A stretch of 64,000 bases of DNA from Terrimonas sp. GTDB lineage: Bacteria; Bacteroidota; Bacteroidia; Chitinophagales; Chitinophagaceae. Below are positions 23,220 through 32,311 of this stretch, piece by piece. The stretch covers positions 1 to 64,000 of the forward strand of contig WGMO01000017.1 of assembly GCA_016125075.1 (NCBI GenBank), written 5' to 3'. How positions within the stretch are numbered: position 1 is the stretch's first letter; each line of letters starts with the position of its first letter. A program made the position numbers and the translations under genes. Below the pieces are notes generated by a model. The model had not been told where the DNA came from. It ran no database searches and saw only the letters and a program-made list of their open reading frames with translations.

Positions 23220-25136
23220 TTATTGCATACCTGCCCTTTTCTTCATTTCTGCCACCGGGAATGATATGATCCTTCCTACCTGCTGATCACCGCGGTAAGT
23301 GACCACTTTCATCAACGAAGCATCCTTTGGTACAATGACCGGTTTATCATAGACAGGGTAATACTGGTCGGGAAAAGAATTATCAAAACTATAATGGATA
23401 CTTAACCCTTCCACTTCGGTGGATAAGGTAACGATAATCTCGCCTTTGGCATTCCCTGAAAAAGCAAACACCGGGTCATACATACTGGTAGCATACTTTG
23501 TTTTTGAAAAATCGAGGCGGGGAAACTGCGCCTCTGTTTTTTGCACGAACCTGGTCCAGTTCTTTTTTTCGGGTTGCGACCATACATCTTCCGACAGGGC
23601 AAAAGCCCGGGGCCATGTCATGTATTCTGCATGCCGCATGTTATAGACCTGCTCGGTCCAAAGATTGGCCTGTCCTCCTTTGATATATTTCTTTGACACC
23701 CCTGGTGGCAGCGGATCGAATTCATACACTTTTTTCAAACGCAGGCTCGCATAAACCGGGGGTTCAATGATCTTATCCCCCTGCATGTAATCAAAATAAA
23801 CATAAGTGGTGGGGCTCATCACTACTTCATGGTTTTGTTGGGCTGCCTCGATACCGCCTTTTAATCCCCGCCAGCTCATCACCGCTGCATTTGGGGCCAG
23901 CCCACCCTGTAAGATCTCGTCCCACCCGATGAGTTTCTTTCCTTTCGATTCCACAATCTTTTCCACCCTTTTTACAAAATAGCTTTGCACTTCATCGAGG
24001 TTTTTCAGGTTTTCTTTTTTCATCAATGCCTTGATTTCCGGCATTTTTTCCCAGAAATTCCTTGCGGTTTCATCACCACCCATATGGATATATTCAAAGG
24101 GAAATAATTGAGCTACTTCTGTAAACACCTTATCCAGAAAATCATAAACTTTTTCATTGGCCGGGCAGAGGGTATTGTCCAAGAGCCCATAAAAATGTCC
24201 GCTCGGTGGCCATTCCATGATCTTTTCTCCCGACCGCACCTGGTATTTATCGGCTCCCGGGGTACAGGACAATTCCGGATAGGCAGCAATAGCGGCGAGG
24301 CTGTGACCCGGTACATCCACTTCCGGGAGGATATTGACAAAACGATCCTGTGCATACTGCACCAGTTCCCGGATATCCTCCTGTGTATAAAAACCACCAT
24401 AGTCTTTTGGTTCGTTAGGTCCGGGTTTTGAAAAATTACCAAAGGTTCCGGTTTTATTGACCCTCCAGGCACCCACCGTGGTTAACCGGGGCAGGGATTT
24501 TATTTCAATGCGCCAGCCTTCATCATCGGTAAGGTGTAAATGCAGGAGATTCAGTTTATATTTTACCATCTGGTCGATATACTGTTTTACATCTTCCTTA
24601 CTAAAAAAATGACGTACCACATCAAACATCATCCCTCTCCACCCGAAACGGGGATAGTCCCTGATTTTCACAGCGGGGATCACCCAATCCACCTGCGGCA
24701 CTAACGCTGAACTTTCAATGGCCGGGGGTAGTAACTGTAATAAGGTCTGTACCCCATAAAACAAACCGGCGGGCTGGTTGGCCGAAATGGTGACCCCGGT
24801 TTCGGGTGACACCTCGAGCAGGTATCCTTCTTCACCAATCTGCAAGTCAACGATATCATTGATCTGGAACCGCAGGGCCGCATTTTGACGGAGATCGACC
24901 TTTGACTCGGAAATGCCTGCGGCCGTTTCCAGTTTTTTACTGAAAAGCATCACCGTATTGCGTATCGCGGGGTTTTCCCAGTCAGCCGCAATCGTTAAGG
25001 ATGCCGGCAGTTGGAACTGTCCCCCGACCCTTTCCACGGATACAGGCTCGGGAATAATATTAAGGGGTGTTTGTCCCTGTGTCTTTGCCAGGGTGATTGA
25101 ACATAATCCTACAAAAAGCAGCAAAATCTTTTTCAT
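23220..25136 (-). CDS. Beta-N-acetylhexosaminidase, GH20
   Basis: This 638-residue secreted glycosidase removes terminal GlcNAc or GalNAc from chitin oligomers, glycans or peptidoglycan fragments. It has a signal peptide (ending near LAKTQG, about 22), an N-terminal GH20b domain (about 28-150), a TIM barrel beginning RGMMFDVVRHFF (about 168) with HLHLTDDEGWRIE, and the catalytic Asp-Glu pair in HMGGDETARNFW (about 352-363). A C-terminal chitobiase-type domain (about 550-630) ends the protein. It is followed by an SDR gene and preceded by the YigZ gene in the same run. Confidence 0.94.
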   Translation of the reverse strand: MKKILLLFVGLCSITLAKTQGQTPLNIIPEPVSVERVGGQFQLPASLTIAADWENPAIRNTVMLFSKKLETAAGISESKVDLRQNAALRFQINDIVDLQIGEEGYLLEVSPETGVTISANQPAGLFYGVQTLLQLLPPAIESSALVPQVDWVIPAVKIRDYPRFGWRGMMFDVVRHFFSKEDVKQYIDQMVKYKLNLLHLHLTDDEGWRIEIKSLPRLTTVGAWRVNKTGTFGNFSKPGPNEPKDYGGFYTQEDIRELVQYAQDRFVNILPEVDVPGHSLAAIAAYPELSCTPGADKYQVRSGEKIMEWPPSGHFYGLLDNTLCPANEKVYDFLDKVFTEVAQLFPFEYIHMGGDETARNFWEKMPEIKALMKKENLKNLDEVQSYFVKRVEKIVESKGKKLIGWDEILQGGLAPNAAVMSWRGLKGGIEAAQQNHEVVMSPTTYVYFDYMQGDKIIEPPVYASLRLKKVYEFDPLPPGVSKKYIKGGQANLWTEQVYNMRHAEYMTWPRAFALSEDVWSQPEKKNWTRFVQKTEAQFPRLDFSKTKYATSMYDPVFAFSGNAKGEIIVTLSTEVEGLSIHYSFDNSFPDQYYPVYDKPVIVPKDASLMKVVTYRGDQQVGRIISFPVAEMKKRAGMQ

Positions 25137-25159
25137 ATGACAAACAAAATATGGCGTAA

Positions 25160-25762
25160 CTAAATTTTTATTACTTCAACGGTATAGAGATCATTGATCT
25201 TGTATAAAACCTCTTCCAGCCTGTTCCGGGGTATAGATACCTCTACACTGCAGAAGAGTTGCATTTCCTGTTTTACAATATTACAATTATACTGTTTAAT
25301 AATATTCATCACGGCATTCATGACGGTATAGTCAAATTGCAGCCGGTAGGGAAGCTCCACAGCATTTTGGATGGCAGGGGTGATTTGCAAAGCCATGGCC
25401 GTACTATTCCTGTAGGCATTGATCAATCCTGGTACCCCCAATAATGTACCGCCAAAATAACGCACGACTACCACAGCAGTATCCGTAAGGCCCTTACTGT
25501 CGATCTGCCCAAGGATGGGTCTTCCGGCAGTACCGGAAGGCTCACCATCATCACCCGCCCGAAACAAATTTCCATCAACCCCCAGCCTGTAAGCGAAACA
25601 ATGATGCACGGCCTTGGGGTGTTCCTCCCGTAAAGCAGCGAGCCTTTTTTTAAAAGCCTCGATCGTCTTCACCGGGAAAGCATAGGCAATAAAACGGCTG
25701 CCGCGGTCCTTAAATTCCGCAAGGGATTCTTTTTCTATTGTCCAGTAAAAATCTTTATCCAT
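25160..25762 (-). CDS. YigZ/IMPACT family protein
   Basis: This 200-residue protein matches the YigZ (UPF0029/IMPACT) family: KGSRFI-like DRGSRFIAYAFPV, HPKAVHHCFAYRLG, DDGEPSGTAGRPILGQI and VVVVRYFGGTLLGVPGL are all family hallmarks (about 14-120), with a C-terminal DUF1949-type ferredoxin-like domain (about 130-200). The eukaryotic relative IMPACT regulates Gcn2; the bacterial role is unresolved. The ATG at 25762 is chosen over one at 25768 (6 bp upstream). It overlaps the end of the transporter gene by 8 bp. Confidence 0.88.
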   Translation of the reverse strand: MDKDFYWTIEKESLAEFKDRGSRFIAYAFPVKTIEAFKKRLAALREEHPKAVHHCFAYRLGVDGNLFRAGDDGEPSGTAGRPILGQIDSKGLTDTAVVVVRYFGGTLLGVPGLINAYRNSTAMALQITPAIQNAVELPYRLQFDYTVMNAVMNIIKQYNCNIVKQEMQLFCSVEVSIPRNRLEEVLYKINDLYTVEVIKI

Positions 25763-26633
25763 ATGCAATCAGGGCTATCGCTCCCAATGAAAAGAAAATT
25801 CCCAACCAATTGAGGGCTGAAAGTTTTTCCCGGAAAAATATCCAGGCAGCTACCGTACTAAACAAAACGATTCCCATATTATTCAGCGGTATAATCTTTG
25901 AACTGTCATCCGCAAATTGCTTGAGCACCTGTACAAGAAACCAGATAGAAAAATAATTGGGAACGCCGATCATGATGCCTGCCCCTATCGACCGACGATC
26001 AAATTTTTCTTTTTTAAGTGCCAGTAAAGTAACCAATATTAGCAATCCTATCATACCGGCAACAGCAAATGCGGTAATCAGGAAATCATTTTTATTCCCA
26101 TCATTCAAATGGGTCCTTTCCACAAACTTGATCATCGTATCCAGCAACCCGCTGCCGATAAAAAGCACCAGGGGCAAGAACAAAAGCACCGGTACGAATT
26201 TTTTGCCGGAGGGCTCCCGGTTACCGGAAGGCCAGCAGGTAAGCACCACCGCCACCAGGGCCACAATGACACCGGTTACCTTTAGGACAGTCGCTTTTTC
26301 ATGATAGAGATAGATGGAAAAAATAAAGGGAATAACCAGCGATAATTTGTTCGCCACCGACGCTACAGATACCCCTAATTTCTGGGTGGTGAAACCGATA
26401 ATATTAAACAGGAAGATAAAAGTCAACCCCATTAAAAGCGCCCATCCCAGCCAGGGTTGCCGGACCAGTTGTGAATGAAAGGGTGAAGCACCATTAAACA
26501 CCGAACCGGTGATCACGCAAACCCCGTAATTCACCACGATAGCCTGCAGCATGGGTATCTTCAACCTTTCAATGATCTTGAAAGAAAGTGTAAGCCATGA
26601 GGATAATACTATACTGCCCAGCAGGAAAATCAT
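25755..26633 (-). CDS. EamA/DMT superfamily transporter
   Basis: This 292-residue inner-membrane protein has about ten hydrophobic helices in the two-fold repeat pattern of EamA (drug/metabolite) exporters, with the second-repeat IIPLNNMGIVLFSTVAAWIF and a charged FFREKLS loop that closes such repeats. Substrate is unknown. It overlaps ribD by 4 bp (ATGA) upstream and the YigZ gene downstream, so translation of the three is probably coupled. A flavin or riboflavin-precursor export role is tempting from the ribD coupling but rests on context only. Confidence 0.83.
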   Translation of the reverse strand: MIFLLGSIVLSSWLTLSFKIIERLKIPMLQAIVVNYGVCVITGSVFNGASPFHSQLVRQPWLGWALLMGLTFIFLFNIIGFTTQKLGVSVASVANKLSLVIPFIFSIYLYHEKATVLKVTGVIVALVAVVLTCWPSGNREPSGKKFVPVLLFLPLVLFIGSGLLDTMIKFVERTHLNDGNKNDFLITAFAVAGMIGLLILVTLLALKKEKFDRRSIGAGIMIGVPNYFSIWFLVQVLKQFADDSSKIIPLNNMGIVLFSTVAAWIFFREKLSALNWLGIFFSLGAIALIAYG

Positions 26634-27730
26634 CTTGATTTAATATTTATGTTTACCGTTTCGGGCTGATAGTATTCGATCGTATCATTCATGATCTTTT
26701 GTTCAGCAAATTTAAGGGCTCCCTTCAGGACTGGGGCATCAAGGCCCTGGTGAACGACTAGGTCGCTTCGGGTGATGATACGGGCTTCATCCCATAATCC
26801 TTCCGCCAGGAATGAGGTGAGTAATTGGGCGCCTCCTTCTACCAGTACGCTCTGTATTTTCAAACGGTATAGGATATCCGATAACTCATGGAGCATGGGT
26901 TTTTCACCTTTCAACCTTGCATAGCGAACTTCCTTCTCCTGGGAATGGAAAGAGAATTCGGCATCCCGGTCCAGATCATCCTTTTGCCTGTTAAATATGA
27001 TCGTTGGAACGGTAGGGTTAAATATTTTCAGGGTATGGGGCAGCCGCAGATCCCTGTCCAGCACCAATCGCACCGGGGAGGGGCCCTCCCAATAACGGTT
27101 GGTCAGTTCCGGATCATCCTGCAAGGCCGTTTGGGTACCCACCAAGATCGCAGCCGATTCGCTTCTCCATCGATGAACGATTCGGTTGGAATACGGGTTT
27201 GTGATCATCAATCTTTCCTTTGAACGGGCATTCATCTTTGCATCGGCAGTCTGTGCCCATTTTAAAATAAAATAAGGCCTGTCCATAAGATGAAATGTAA
27301 AGAAAGGTTTATTGATATGCTTGCACTCCGTTTCCAGTACACCCGTTTCCACTTCCACGCCTGCCTGTTGAAGTTTCTCAATCCCCCTGCCATTCACCGC
27401 TTTGAAAGGATCCCGGCAACCGATCACCACTTTTGGGATCCTTTCCCGGATGATCATATCTGCACAGGGTGGTGTTTTACCATAATGTGCACAAGGTTCC
27501 AAAGAAACATAAAGCGTGGAATGAGGAATAAGCGGCCGGTCAATATCCTTTACCGACTGCAGGCAATTGACTTCTGCATGGGCCTGCCCGTACTGCCGGT
27601 GGAAACCCTCCCCGATGATCCTGTTTTGAAAAACCAGCACCGCGCCTACCAGGGGGTTGGGCGCCACATGACCGGCAGCTTTTGCTGCCAGTGCAAGGCA
27701 TCGAACCATATAGCGTTCAGGTGTTTCCAA
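26630..27730 (-). CDS. ribD: Riboflavin biosynthesis protein RibD (deaminase/reductase)
   Basis: This bifunctional enzyme of about 366 residues deaminates and then reduces the pyrimidine intermediate of riboflavin synthesis. The N-terminal deaminase has NPLVGAV, zinc-binding HAEVNCL and PCAHYGKTPPC; the C-terminal reductase has FILKWAQTADAKM and VLVEGGAQLLTSF. The start is uncertain: a GTG at 27763 opens the longest frame, but an exact promoter box (27746-27753) lies inside it. A TTG at 27730 gives an N-terminus METPERYMVRC that aligns with the family, and an ATG follows at 27709. I favour 27730. Confidence 0.88.
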   Translation of the reverse strand: METPERYMVRCLALAAKAAGHVAPNPLVGAVLVFQNRIIGEGFHRQYGQAHAEVNCLQSVKDIDRPLIPHSTLYVSLEPCAHYGKTPPCADMIIRERIPKVVIGCRDPFKAVNGRGIEKLQQAGVEVETGVLETECKHINKPFFTFHLMDRPYFILKWAQTADAKMNARSKERLMITNPYSNRIVHRWRSESAAILVGTQTALQDDPELTNRYWEGPSPVRLVLDRDLRLPHTLKIFNPTVPTIIFNRQKDDLDRDAEFSFHSQEKEVRYARLKGEKPMLHELSDILYRLKIQSVLVEGGAQLLTSFLAEGLWDEARIITRSDLVVHQGLDAPVLKGALKFAEQKIMNDTIEYYQPETVNINIKSR

Positions 27731-27745
27731 TATAAAACAATGCGG

Positions 27746-27753
27746 CAAATATA
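27746..27753 (-). promoter_or_regulatory. -7 promoter element for ribD (TATATTTG)
   Basis: Exact TAnnTTTG match on the minus strand. It lies 15 nt upstream of the TTG at 27730 and inside the longer GTG-initiated reading frame, so it decides the ribD start. Confidence 0.45.
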
Positions 27754-27800
27754 ATCGATTCACTTTCCATTTAACAATTCACAATCTCCCTGCGACTTAG

Positions 27801-27808
27801 TAAGTTTG
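27801..27808 (+). promoter_or_regulatory. -7 promoter element for prmC (TAAGTTTG)
   Basis: Exact TAnnTTTG match, only 4 nt before the prmC ATG at 27813, predicting a leaderless transcript. Confidence 0.5.
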
Positions 27809-27812
27809 CCCG

Positions 27813-28676
27813 ATGACAATTCCGGAGTCAAGAAAGATGATCATCAACGAAATCTCGGGGATCTATGACCCATCGGAGGCCGTGAATATTGCCGTGCTCG
27901 TGATTGAATTCATCACCGGTCTTAACCGTTCTGCCCAGCTGGCAGAAAGGGGAAAAGAACTTTCACCCAAAGAAAACGATCTTTTACAGGACACGGTGAA
28001 AAGACTCAGGCTTTACGAACCCATCCAGTATATCACCAGTATAAGTTGGTTTGCAGGCATGCAGTTGCAGGTGAACAGTGCCGTATTGATTCCAAGACCG
28101 GAAACGGAAGAATTGGTGGAGTGGATCCTCGCTTCTTTAGAAAATACCAATCCCGGGGATCAGCAGGTTGCTCTCCTGGATATTGGTACGGGCAGTGGCT
28201 GTATCCCCATTGCGCTGAAAAAAAGAAACCCTGCGGTTTCGGTCACCGGAATTGATAACAGTGAAAAAGCTTTACAAGTCGCCAAAAAAAATGCTGCTGA
28301 CCAACAGGTGCAGGTGGAGTTAATACACCTGGACTTCCTCGATGAAACTGTTTGGGATCAATTGCCCGTTTTTGATATCCTTGTAAGCAATCCCCCCTAT
28401 ATCCCTTTGCAGGAAAGGGCCACCCTGCATCGGAATGTGCTGGATCATGAACCCCACAACGCCTTATTCGTTGCTGATGATAATCCCCTTATTTTTTATC
28501 AGGCCATCGCGGCATTTGCCAAAAAACATCTCAGTGAAGGTGGTGAGATCTACCTGGAAATTCATGAAAATACCGGAAAAGAAGTCTTACAATTTTTCCA
28601 GTCACAGGGCTACCAAGACCGGGAACTAAAAAAAGATATGCAGGGAAGAGACAGGATGATAAGAGTCCTGAAATGA
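27813..28676 (+). CDS. prmC: Release factor glutamine methyltransferase PrmC (HemK)
   Basis: This 287-residue SAM enzyme methylates the Gln of the GGQ motif in peptide release factors. It has the N-terminal helical domain (about 1-85), VLIPRPETEELVEW (about 90-103), SAM motif I LDIGTGSGCIPIAL (about 122-135) and the catalytic NPPY in ILVSNPPYIP (about 188-197). It is divergent from ribD with a very short shared promoter region. Confidence 0.95.
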   Translation: MTIPESRKMIINEISGIYDPSEAVNIAVLVIEFITGLNRSAQLAERGKELSPKENDLLQDTVKRLRLYEPIQYITSISWFAGMQLQVNSAVLIPRPETEELVEWILASLENTNPGDQQVALLDIGTGSGCIPIALKKRNPAVSVTGIDNSEKALQVAKKNAADQQVQVELIHLDFLDETVWDQLPVFDILVSNPPYIPLQERATLHRNVLDHEPHNALFVADDNPLIFYQAIAAFAKKHLSEGGEIYLEIHENTGKEVLQFFQSQGYQDRELKKDMQGRDRMIRVLK

Positions 28677-28697
28677 TAAGATGACAAACCGAAAGTA

Positions 28698-29096
28698 TTA
28701 TTGCACGTTGGCCACTACTTTGGCTCCGGCTCTTTTGGCCGCCCGCATGACCCGGAATACCTCGCCGTAGTAAGAGATGGTATCCGCATTTATAACGACA
28801 GAGGGTGTATCGATCAATGGTTTCAACCGCAGCACTTCGGCCACCAACAGCGAATCCAGCATGGCAGGATCCACCTGTTTCTGTCCCATATAAAAGTGCT
28901 GGTCCTTATCGATGGAAATAACAATGTTTTGTTTGGCTTTCGTATCCCGGGTACCCCTTGGGTTATTCACCTTTATCACATTGGGGTTGGCCAGCGTGGA
29001 GACGATCAAAAAGAACATCAGCAAAATGAAGATGATATCATTCAGGGAATCCGTAAATACCTCCGGTTCTGCTGTTAATTTTTTTCTAAGCTTCAT
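28698..29096 (-). CDS. exbD: ExbD/TolR family biopolymer transport protein
   Basis: This 132-residue inner-membrane protein has a short cytoplasmic N-terminus, one membrane helix (about 20-40: IIFILLMFFLIVSTLANP) with the conserved Asp just before it in SLNDIIF, and a periplasmic domain. With ExbB it forms the proton channel that energises TonB, or TolA/other partners. It is 9 bp downstream of exbB. No tonB or tol gene is adjacent, so the driven partner is unknown. Confidence 0.9.
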   Translation of the reverse strand: MKLRKKLTAEPEVFTDSLNDIIFILLMFFLIVSTLANPNVIKVNNPRGTRDTKAKQNIVISIDKDQHFYMGQKQVDPAMLDSLLVAEVLRLKPLIDTPSVVINADTISYYGEVFRVMRAAKRAGAKVVANVQ

Positions 29097-29105
29097 TTAG
29101 TTCAT

Positions 29106-29816
29106 TTATCGGGTAGGTTCCTGTAATACATCCAAAAAGTCTGCTGCAGCCACTTCCATCTTATTTACGTTTTTCTCCAGCAGGGTATGCAGGAAGCTAT
29201 AACAGAGATAGGCGATAAGGCCGATCACCAGACCGCTGATAGAAGTAACCAGTTTCGTATAGATACCACCGGCGATGGCACTCAGATCAAATTCACCCGT
29301 AGAGTTAATTTTGAAAAACAACTGCATCAAACCAGCCAGCGTTCCCACGAAACCAAAAATGGGTGCGGCCCTTGAAAAAACGGAGAGGAAGTTCAGATTC
29401 CTTTCAAGATTGTACATTTCAATCTGCGCTACGTTCTCCATGCTGCTTTCAATCATCCCGATGGGTTTGCCGATCCGCTGGATCCCCTTGTCAACAATAC
29501 GGGCTACGGGATTATTGGTGTTTTTGGCAAAACTGCGGGCTGCAGTCACATTACCCGTTGTAATATGATCACGGATAATATTCATGAAATTACTATCCAC
29601 CTTTGAAGCCTTGTTGATCGCGATATAGCGTTCAAAAAAGAAAAAGATGGTCATCAGGAACATGATGGCCAGTGGGATCATGATCCAGCCACCCAGTGAA
29701 AGGAGCTCAATGATACTGAGTTTTCCATCTCCATTCGTATCGCCCTGTAAAACAGCATGTGTAACACCTCCGGCCAATTGTTGTGCGGTATCTGCCTGCA
29801 GTAAAAATTGAAACAT
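29106..29816 (-). CDS. exbB: MotA/TolQ/ExbB proton channel protein
   Basis: This 236-residue protein has three membrane helices (about 42-65, 145-168, 190-212) and the family signature region IFGFVGTLAGLMQLFF and IAGGIYTKLVTSISGLVIGLIAY, containing the channel-lining polar residues. It forms the pentameric stator around the ExbD dimer. The N-terminal stretch before the first helix is unusually long (about 35 residues) and polar, without a clear cleavage site. Confidence 0.9.
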   Translation of the reverse strand: MFQFLLQADTAQQLAGGVTHAVLQGDTNGDGKLSIIELLSLGGWIMIPLAIMFLMTIFFFFERYIAINKASKVDSNFMNIIRDHITTGNVTAARSFAKNTNNPVARIVDKGIQRIGKPIGMIESSMENVAQIEMYNLERNLNFLSVFSRAAPIFGFVGTLAGLMQLFFKINSTGEFDLSAIAGGIYTKLVTSISGLVIGLIAYLCYSFLHTLLEKNVNKMEVAAADFLDVLQEPTR

Positions 29817-29910
29817 AGCTTTTCGTCTTTAGATGCGTAAATGTAAGTTATCGACCAAAAAATAGCTACGAAGCCTTTCTTTTATTTATCAACAACTGTG
29901 TGAAACAACG

Positions 29911-29940
29911 AAAAAAATAATGCCGCATTACATGCGGCAT
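29911..29940 (-). terminator. Rho-independent terminator after the SPFH gene
   Basis: On the minus strand a perfect 9-bp stem (ATGCCGCAT / ATGCGGCAT, arms 29932-29940 and 29920-29928) with a 3-nt loop is followed by TATTTTTTT. It lies 26 bp after the stop codon at 29967 and separates the pepT-SPFH unit from exbB-exbD. Confidence 0.88.
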
Positions 29941-29966
29941 CATAATTTCTGATTTATTTAACAGGA

Positions 29967-30908
29967 TTATTTCTCGGCACCGATCTGTTTCATCATCATG
30001 GCCTGTATTTGTCGCATCGTAGTTTCCATCCCTTCCGGGCTTCCATCGAGGAATATTACGTTGCCTTTTCCAAACTCAGCAAAATTCTTGATGGCTTCCG
30101 TCCACATGGAAAACAAGATGACGTTGGTATCCAGGTTGGCCTGTTTCATCTGTTCAGCAGCCTGTGTCATCCCTTCTGCCACTTCTTTCCGGAACAGCGC
30201 CACACCCTGTCCTCTCAGCCGGGCTGCTTCCCTTTCCGCTTCTGCTGCGATCTTGATGGCATTACCTTCTGCTTCCGCCGATTTTGTCTTGGTGATCAGC
30301 AGGGCCTGGCCTTCATTTTCCGCTGCGGCCTTGAGGTTATTACTCGCCACCACCTTGCTCATGGAATCAAGAATCACCTTATCAAAAGTGATATCATTGA
30401 TCTGCAGGTCCTGTAAGTGATAGCCCCATTGCGCCAGCACATGATCCACCTGTTCTTTTACATATTCAACGATCTCCTTCCGGAGCCCGAGCACTTCTGC
30501 CTGTTTTTTGGAGGCCACATAGGTACGGATTGAACCCTCAATGGTTCTGACCAGGGCTTGCATCATATCCCGCTCTGCAATAAATTTAAAGGCCACTTTC
30601 TGAATCGTCTCCGCCTGTTGGTCCTGGACCGAAAAAAGGAGCATGGACTTAAAATACACATTGGCCTGGTCACCGGTGATGGCCTGGAATTCCAGTTCCA
30701 CGGACCGGTTTTGGATAGAAATTTTCCTGAACACTTTTTCCAGTACCGGTATCTTGAACCTTAACCCCGGTGTGGCGATCCTACGATATTTTCCGAATAA
30801 GGTGATGACACCTATATAACCCTGGTTAATCGTAAACAGCCCGCTAAAGAAAAGCAATACAATGATGATCAGCCACCAGTAGGAAGACAGGAAATGTTCG
30901 ATACTCAT
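29967..30908 (-). CDS. SPFH/band 7 (stomatin-like) membrane protein
   Basis: This 313-residue protein has one N-terminal membrane helix (about 9-28), an SPFH/PHB domain (about 28-190, with TPGLRFKIPVLEKV and the RNRSVELEFQAITGD strand), a long Ala/Glu-rich helical segment (about 190-255) typical of flotillin/stomatin coiled coils, and a Met-rich C-terminal tail. Family members oligomerise in the membrane and act as scaffolds, often with proteases. No NfeD partner gene is adjacent. It is 47 bp downstream of pepT. Confidence 0.88.
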   Translation of the reverse strand: MSIEHFLSSYWWLIIIVLLFFSGLFTINQGYIGVITLFGKYRRIATPGLRFKIPVLEKVFRKISIQNRSVELEFQAITGDQANVYFKSMLLFSVQDQQAETIQKVAFKFIAERDMMQALVRTIEGSIRTYVASKKQAEVLGLRKEIVEYVKEQVDHVLAQWGYHLQDLQINDITFDKVILDSMSKVVASNNLKAAAENEGQALLITKTKSAEAEGNAIKIAAEAEREAARLRGQGVALFRKEVAEGMTQAAEQMKQANLDTNVILFSMWTEAIKNFAEFGKGNVIFLDGSPEGMETTMRQIQAMMMKQIGAEK

Positions 30909-30955
30909 ATGTAATTTTTATTTGAATGCAATGTAGCGAATAAGTCTGCAGCAAC

Positions 30956-32203
30956 TCAGGATCTTTCCTCACAAACACCGACCAAATGCACCAGGGTCTC
31001 CACACTTTTCTGCATATCCTGGACACTCACATATTCATGCTTGCCGTGTAATGCCATTTCACCTGTAAAGATATTCGGGCAGGGCAAACCCATAAACGAA
31101 AGCCGGGCACCATCGGTACCACCACGGATGGGTTCTGAAACCAGGGTACATCCGGCTCTTTGGATGGCCTCCCGGGCATATTCTACCACCCTGGGATTTT
31201 CGTTCAGTATCTCCACCATATTCCGGTATTGCTCCTTCACTTCAAATTCGGCCCGGGCTCCCGGAAATTTTTTCAGGGTTTCTTCCACCAGTTCCCTGAG
31301 AAAATTTTCGTAGGCTTCCAGCTTGGCCGTTATATGATCACGGATGATAAACTGCAGGGTCATTTTTTCAGCGATCCCTTCCATATGAACCGGATGCACA
31401 AAACCATAACGGCCCTCTGTCGTTTCCGGAGAAAGCTGTTCCTTCGGTAATGAGTCAATAAAGCTGGAGGCAACTTTTATGGCATTCACCATTTTGTCTT
31501 TCGCATCACCGGGATGTGCACTGATACCATGAAAAGTGATCGTCACGCCATCGGCAGAAAAATTTTCATATTCCAGCGAACCTCTTTCCCCTCCATCCAG
31601 GGTGTACCCGAAATCTGCTGCCAGTTTTTGCATATCCAGTTTATTAACGCCTCTTCCTACTTCTTCGTCGGGTGTAAACAGAATCCTGATCTTTCCATGT
31701 TTCAAGGCAGGGTGGGTCACTAAGAAATTCGCAAAATCCATGATCACGGCCACTCCCGCTTTGTCATCAGCCCCCAGCAGGGTAGTACCGGAAGCCGTAA
31801 TGATATCCTCACCGTTTTTTTTTAACAGGTAGGGATGTTCTTTCGTGGTGATCACCTGTGCGGGGTCGTCCGGCAGGACGATATCATTGCCGTCATAATT
31901 TTGATGTACAATGGGCTTCACATCTTTCCCGCTGCAATCGGGTGCCGTATCCACATGGGCACAGAAGCAGATCACCGGCACTTTTTTGTCGGTATTGGAA
32001 GGTATCGTCGCAAATACATATCCCCATTCATCCATTTCCGCATCGGAGATACCGATGGCTTTTAGTTCATCCACCAATAGACGGCTAAGGTCTTTTTGTT
32101 TTTCGGTGGAAGGGAAACCGGTTGCCTGCGGGTCACTTTGTGTGTCGATCCGAACATAACGCATTAACCTTTCTGCAACGGTAAAACGATAATCTGAAAA
32201 CAT
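30956..32203 (-). CDS. pepT: Peptidase T (tripeptide aminopeptidase)
   Basis: This 415-residue zinc metalloenzyme of family M20 releases the N-terminal residue from tripeptides. Metal and catalytic motifs are CAHVDTAPD (about 82-90), LGADDKAGVA (about 143-152) and TPDEEVGRGV (about 177-186), with GGTDGARLSFMGLPCPNIFTG near the C-terminus. The ATG at 32203 is chosen over one 30 bp upstream because the family begins close to the VAERLMRYVRIDTQSD segment and a promoter-like TATATTCG lies between the two. Confidence 0.93.
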   Translation of the reverse strand: MFSDYRFTVAERLMRYVRIDTQSDPQATGFPSTEKQKDLSRLLVDELKAIGISDAEMDEWGYVFATIPSNTDKKVPVICFCAHVDTAPDCSGKDVKPIVHQNYDGNDIVLPDDPAQVITTKEHPYLLKKNGEDIITASGTTLLGADDKAGVAVIMDFANFLVTHPALKHGKIRILFTPDEEVGRGVNKLDMQKLAADFGYTLDGGERGSLEYENFSADGVTITFHGISAHPGDAKDKMVNAIKVASSFIDSLPKEQLSPETTEGRYGFVHPVHMEGIAEKMTLQFIIRDHITAKLEAYENFLRELVEETLKKFPGARAEFEVKEQYRNMVEILNENPRVVEYAREAIQRAGCTLVSEPIRGGTDGARLSFMGLPCPNIFTGEMALHGKHEYVSVQDMQKSVETLVHLVGVCEERS

Positions 32204-32311
32204 AAAGGAAAATTTTGAGTGCCGAATATACAACGATTTGCACTTTGATCATTTTACACTTGCGAATTCAAAGGAAAGGACTTAACTTTTGAGGAACCAA
32301 ATCAGCCTGAT

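Noticed and set aside
29106-29816. Flagellar stator MotA
   Set aside because: The adjacent ExbD-type partner and three-helix layout fit ExbB/TolQ; no motility genes are near.
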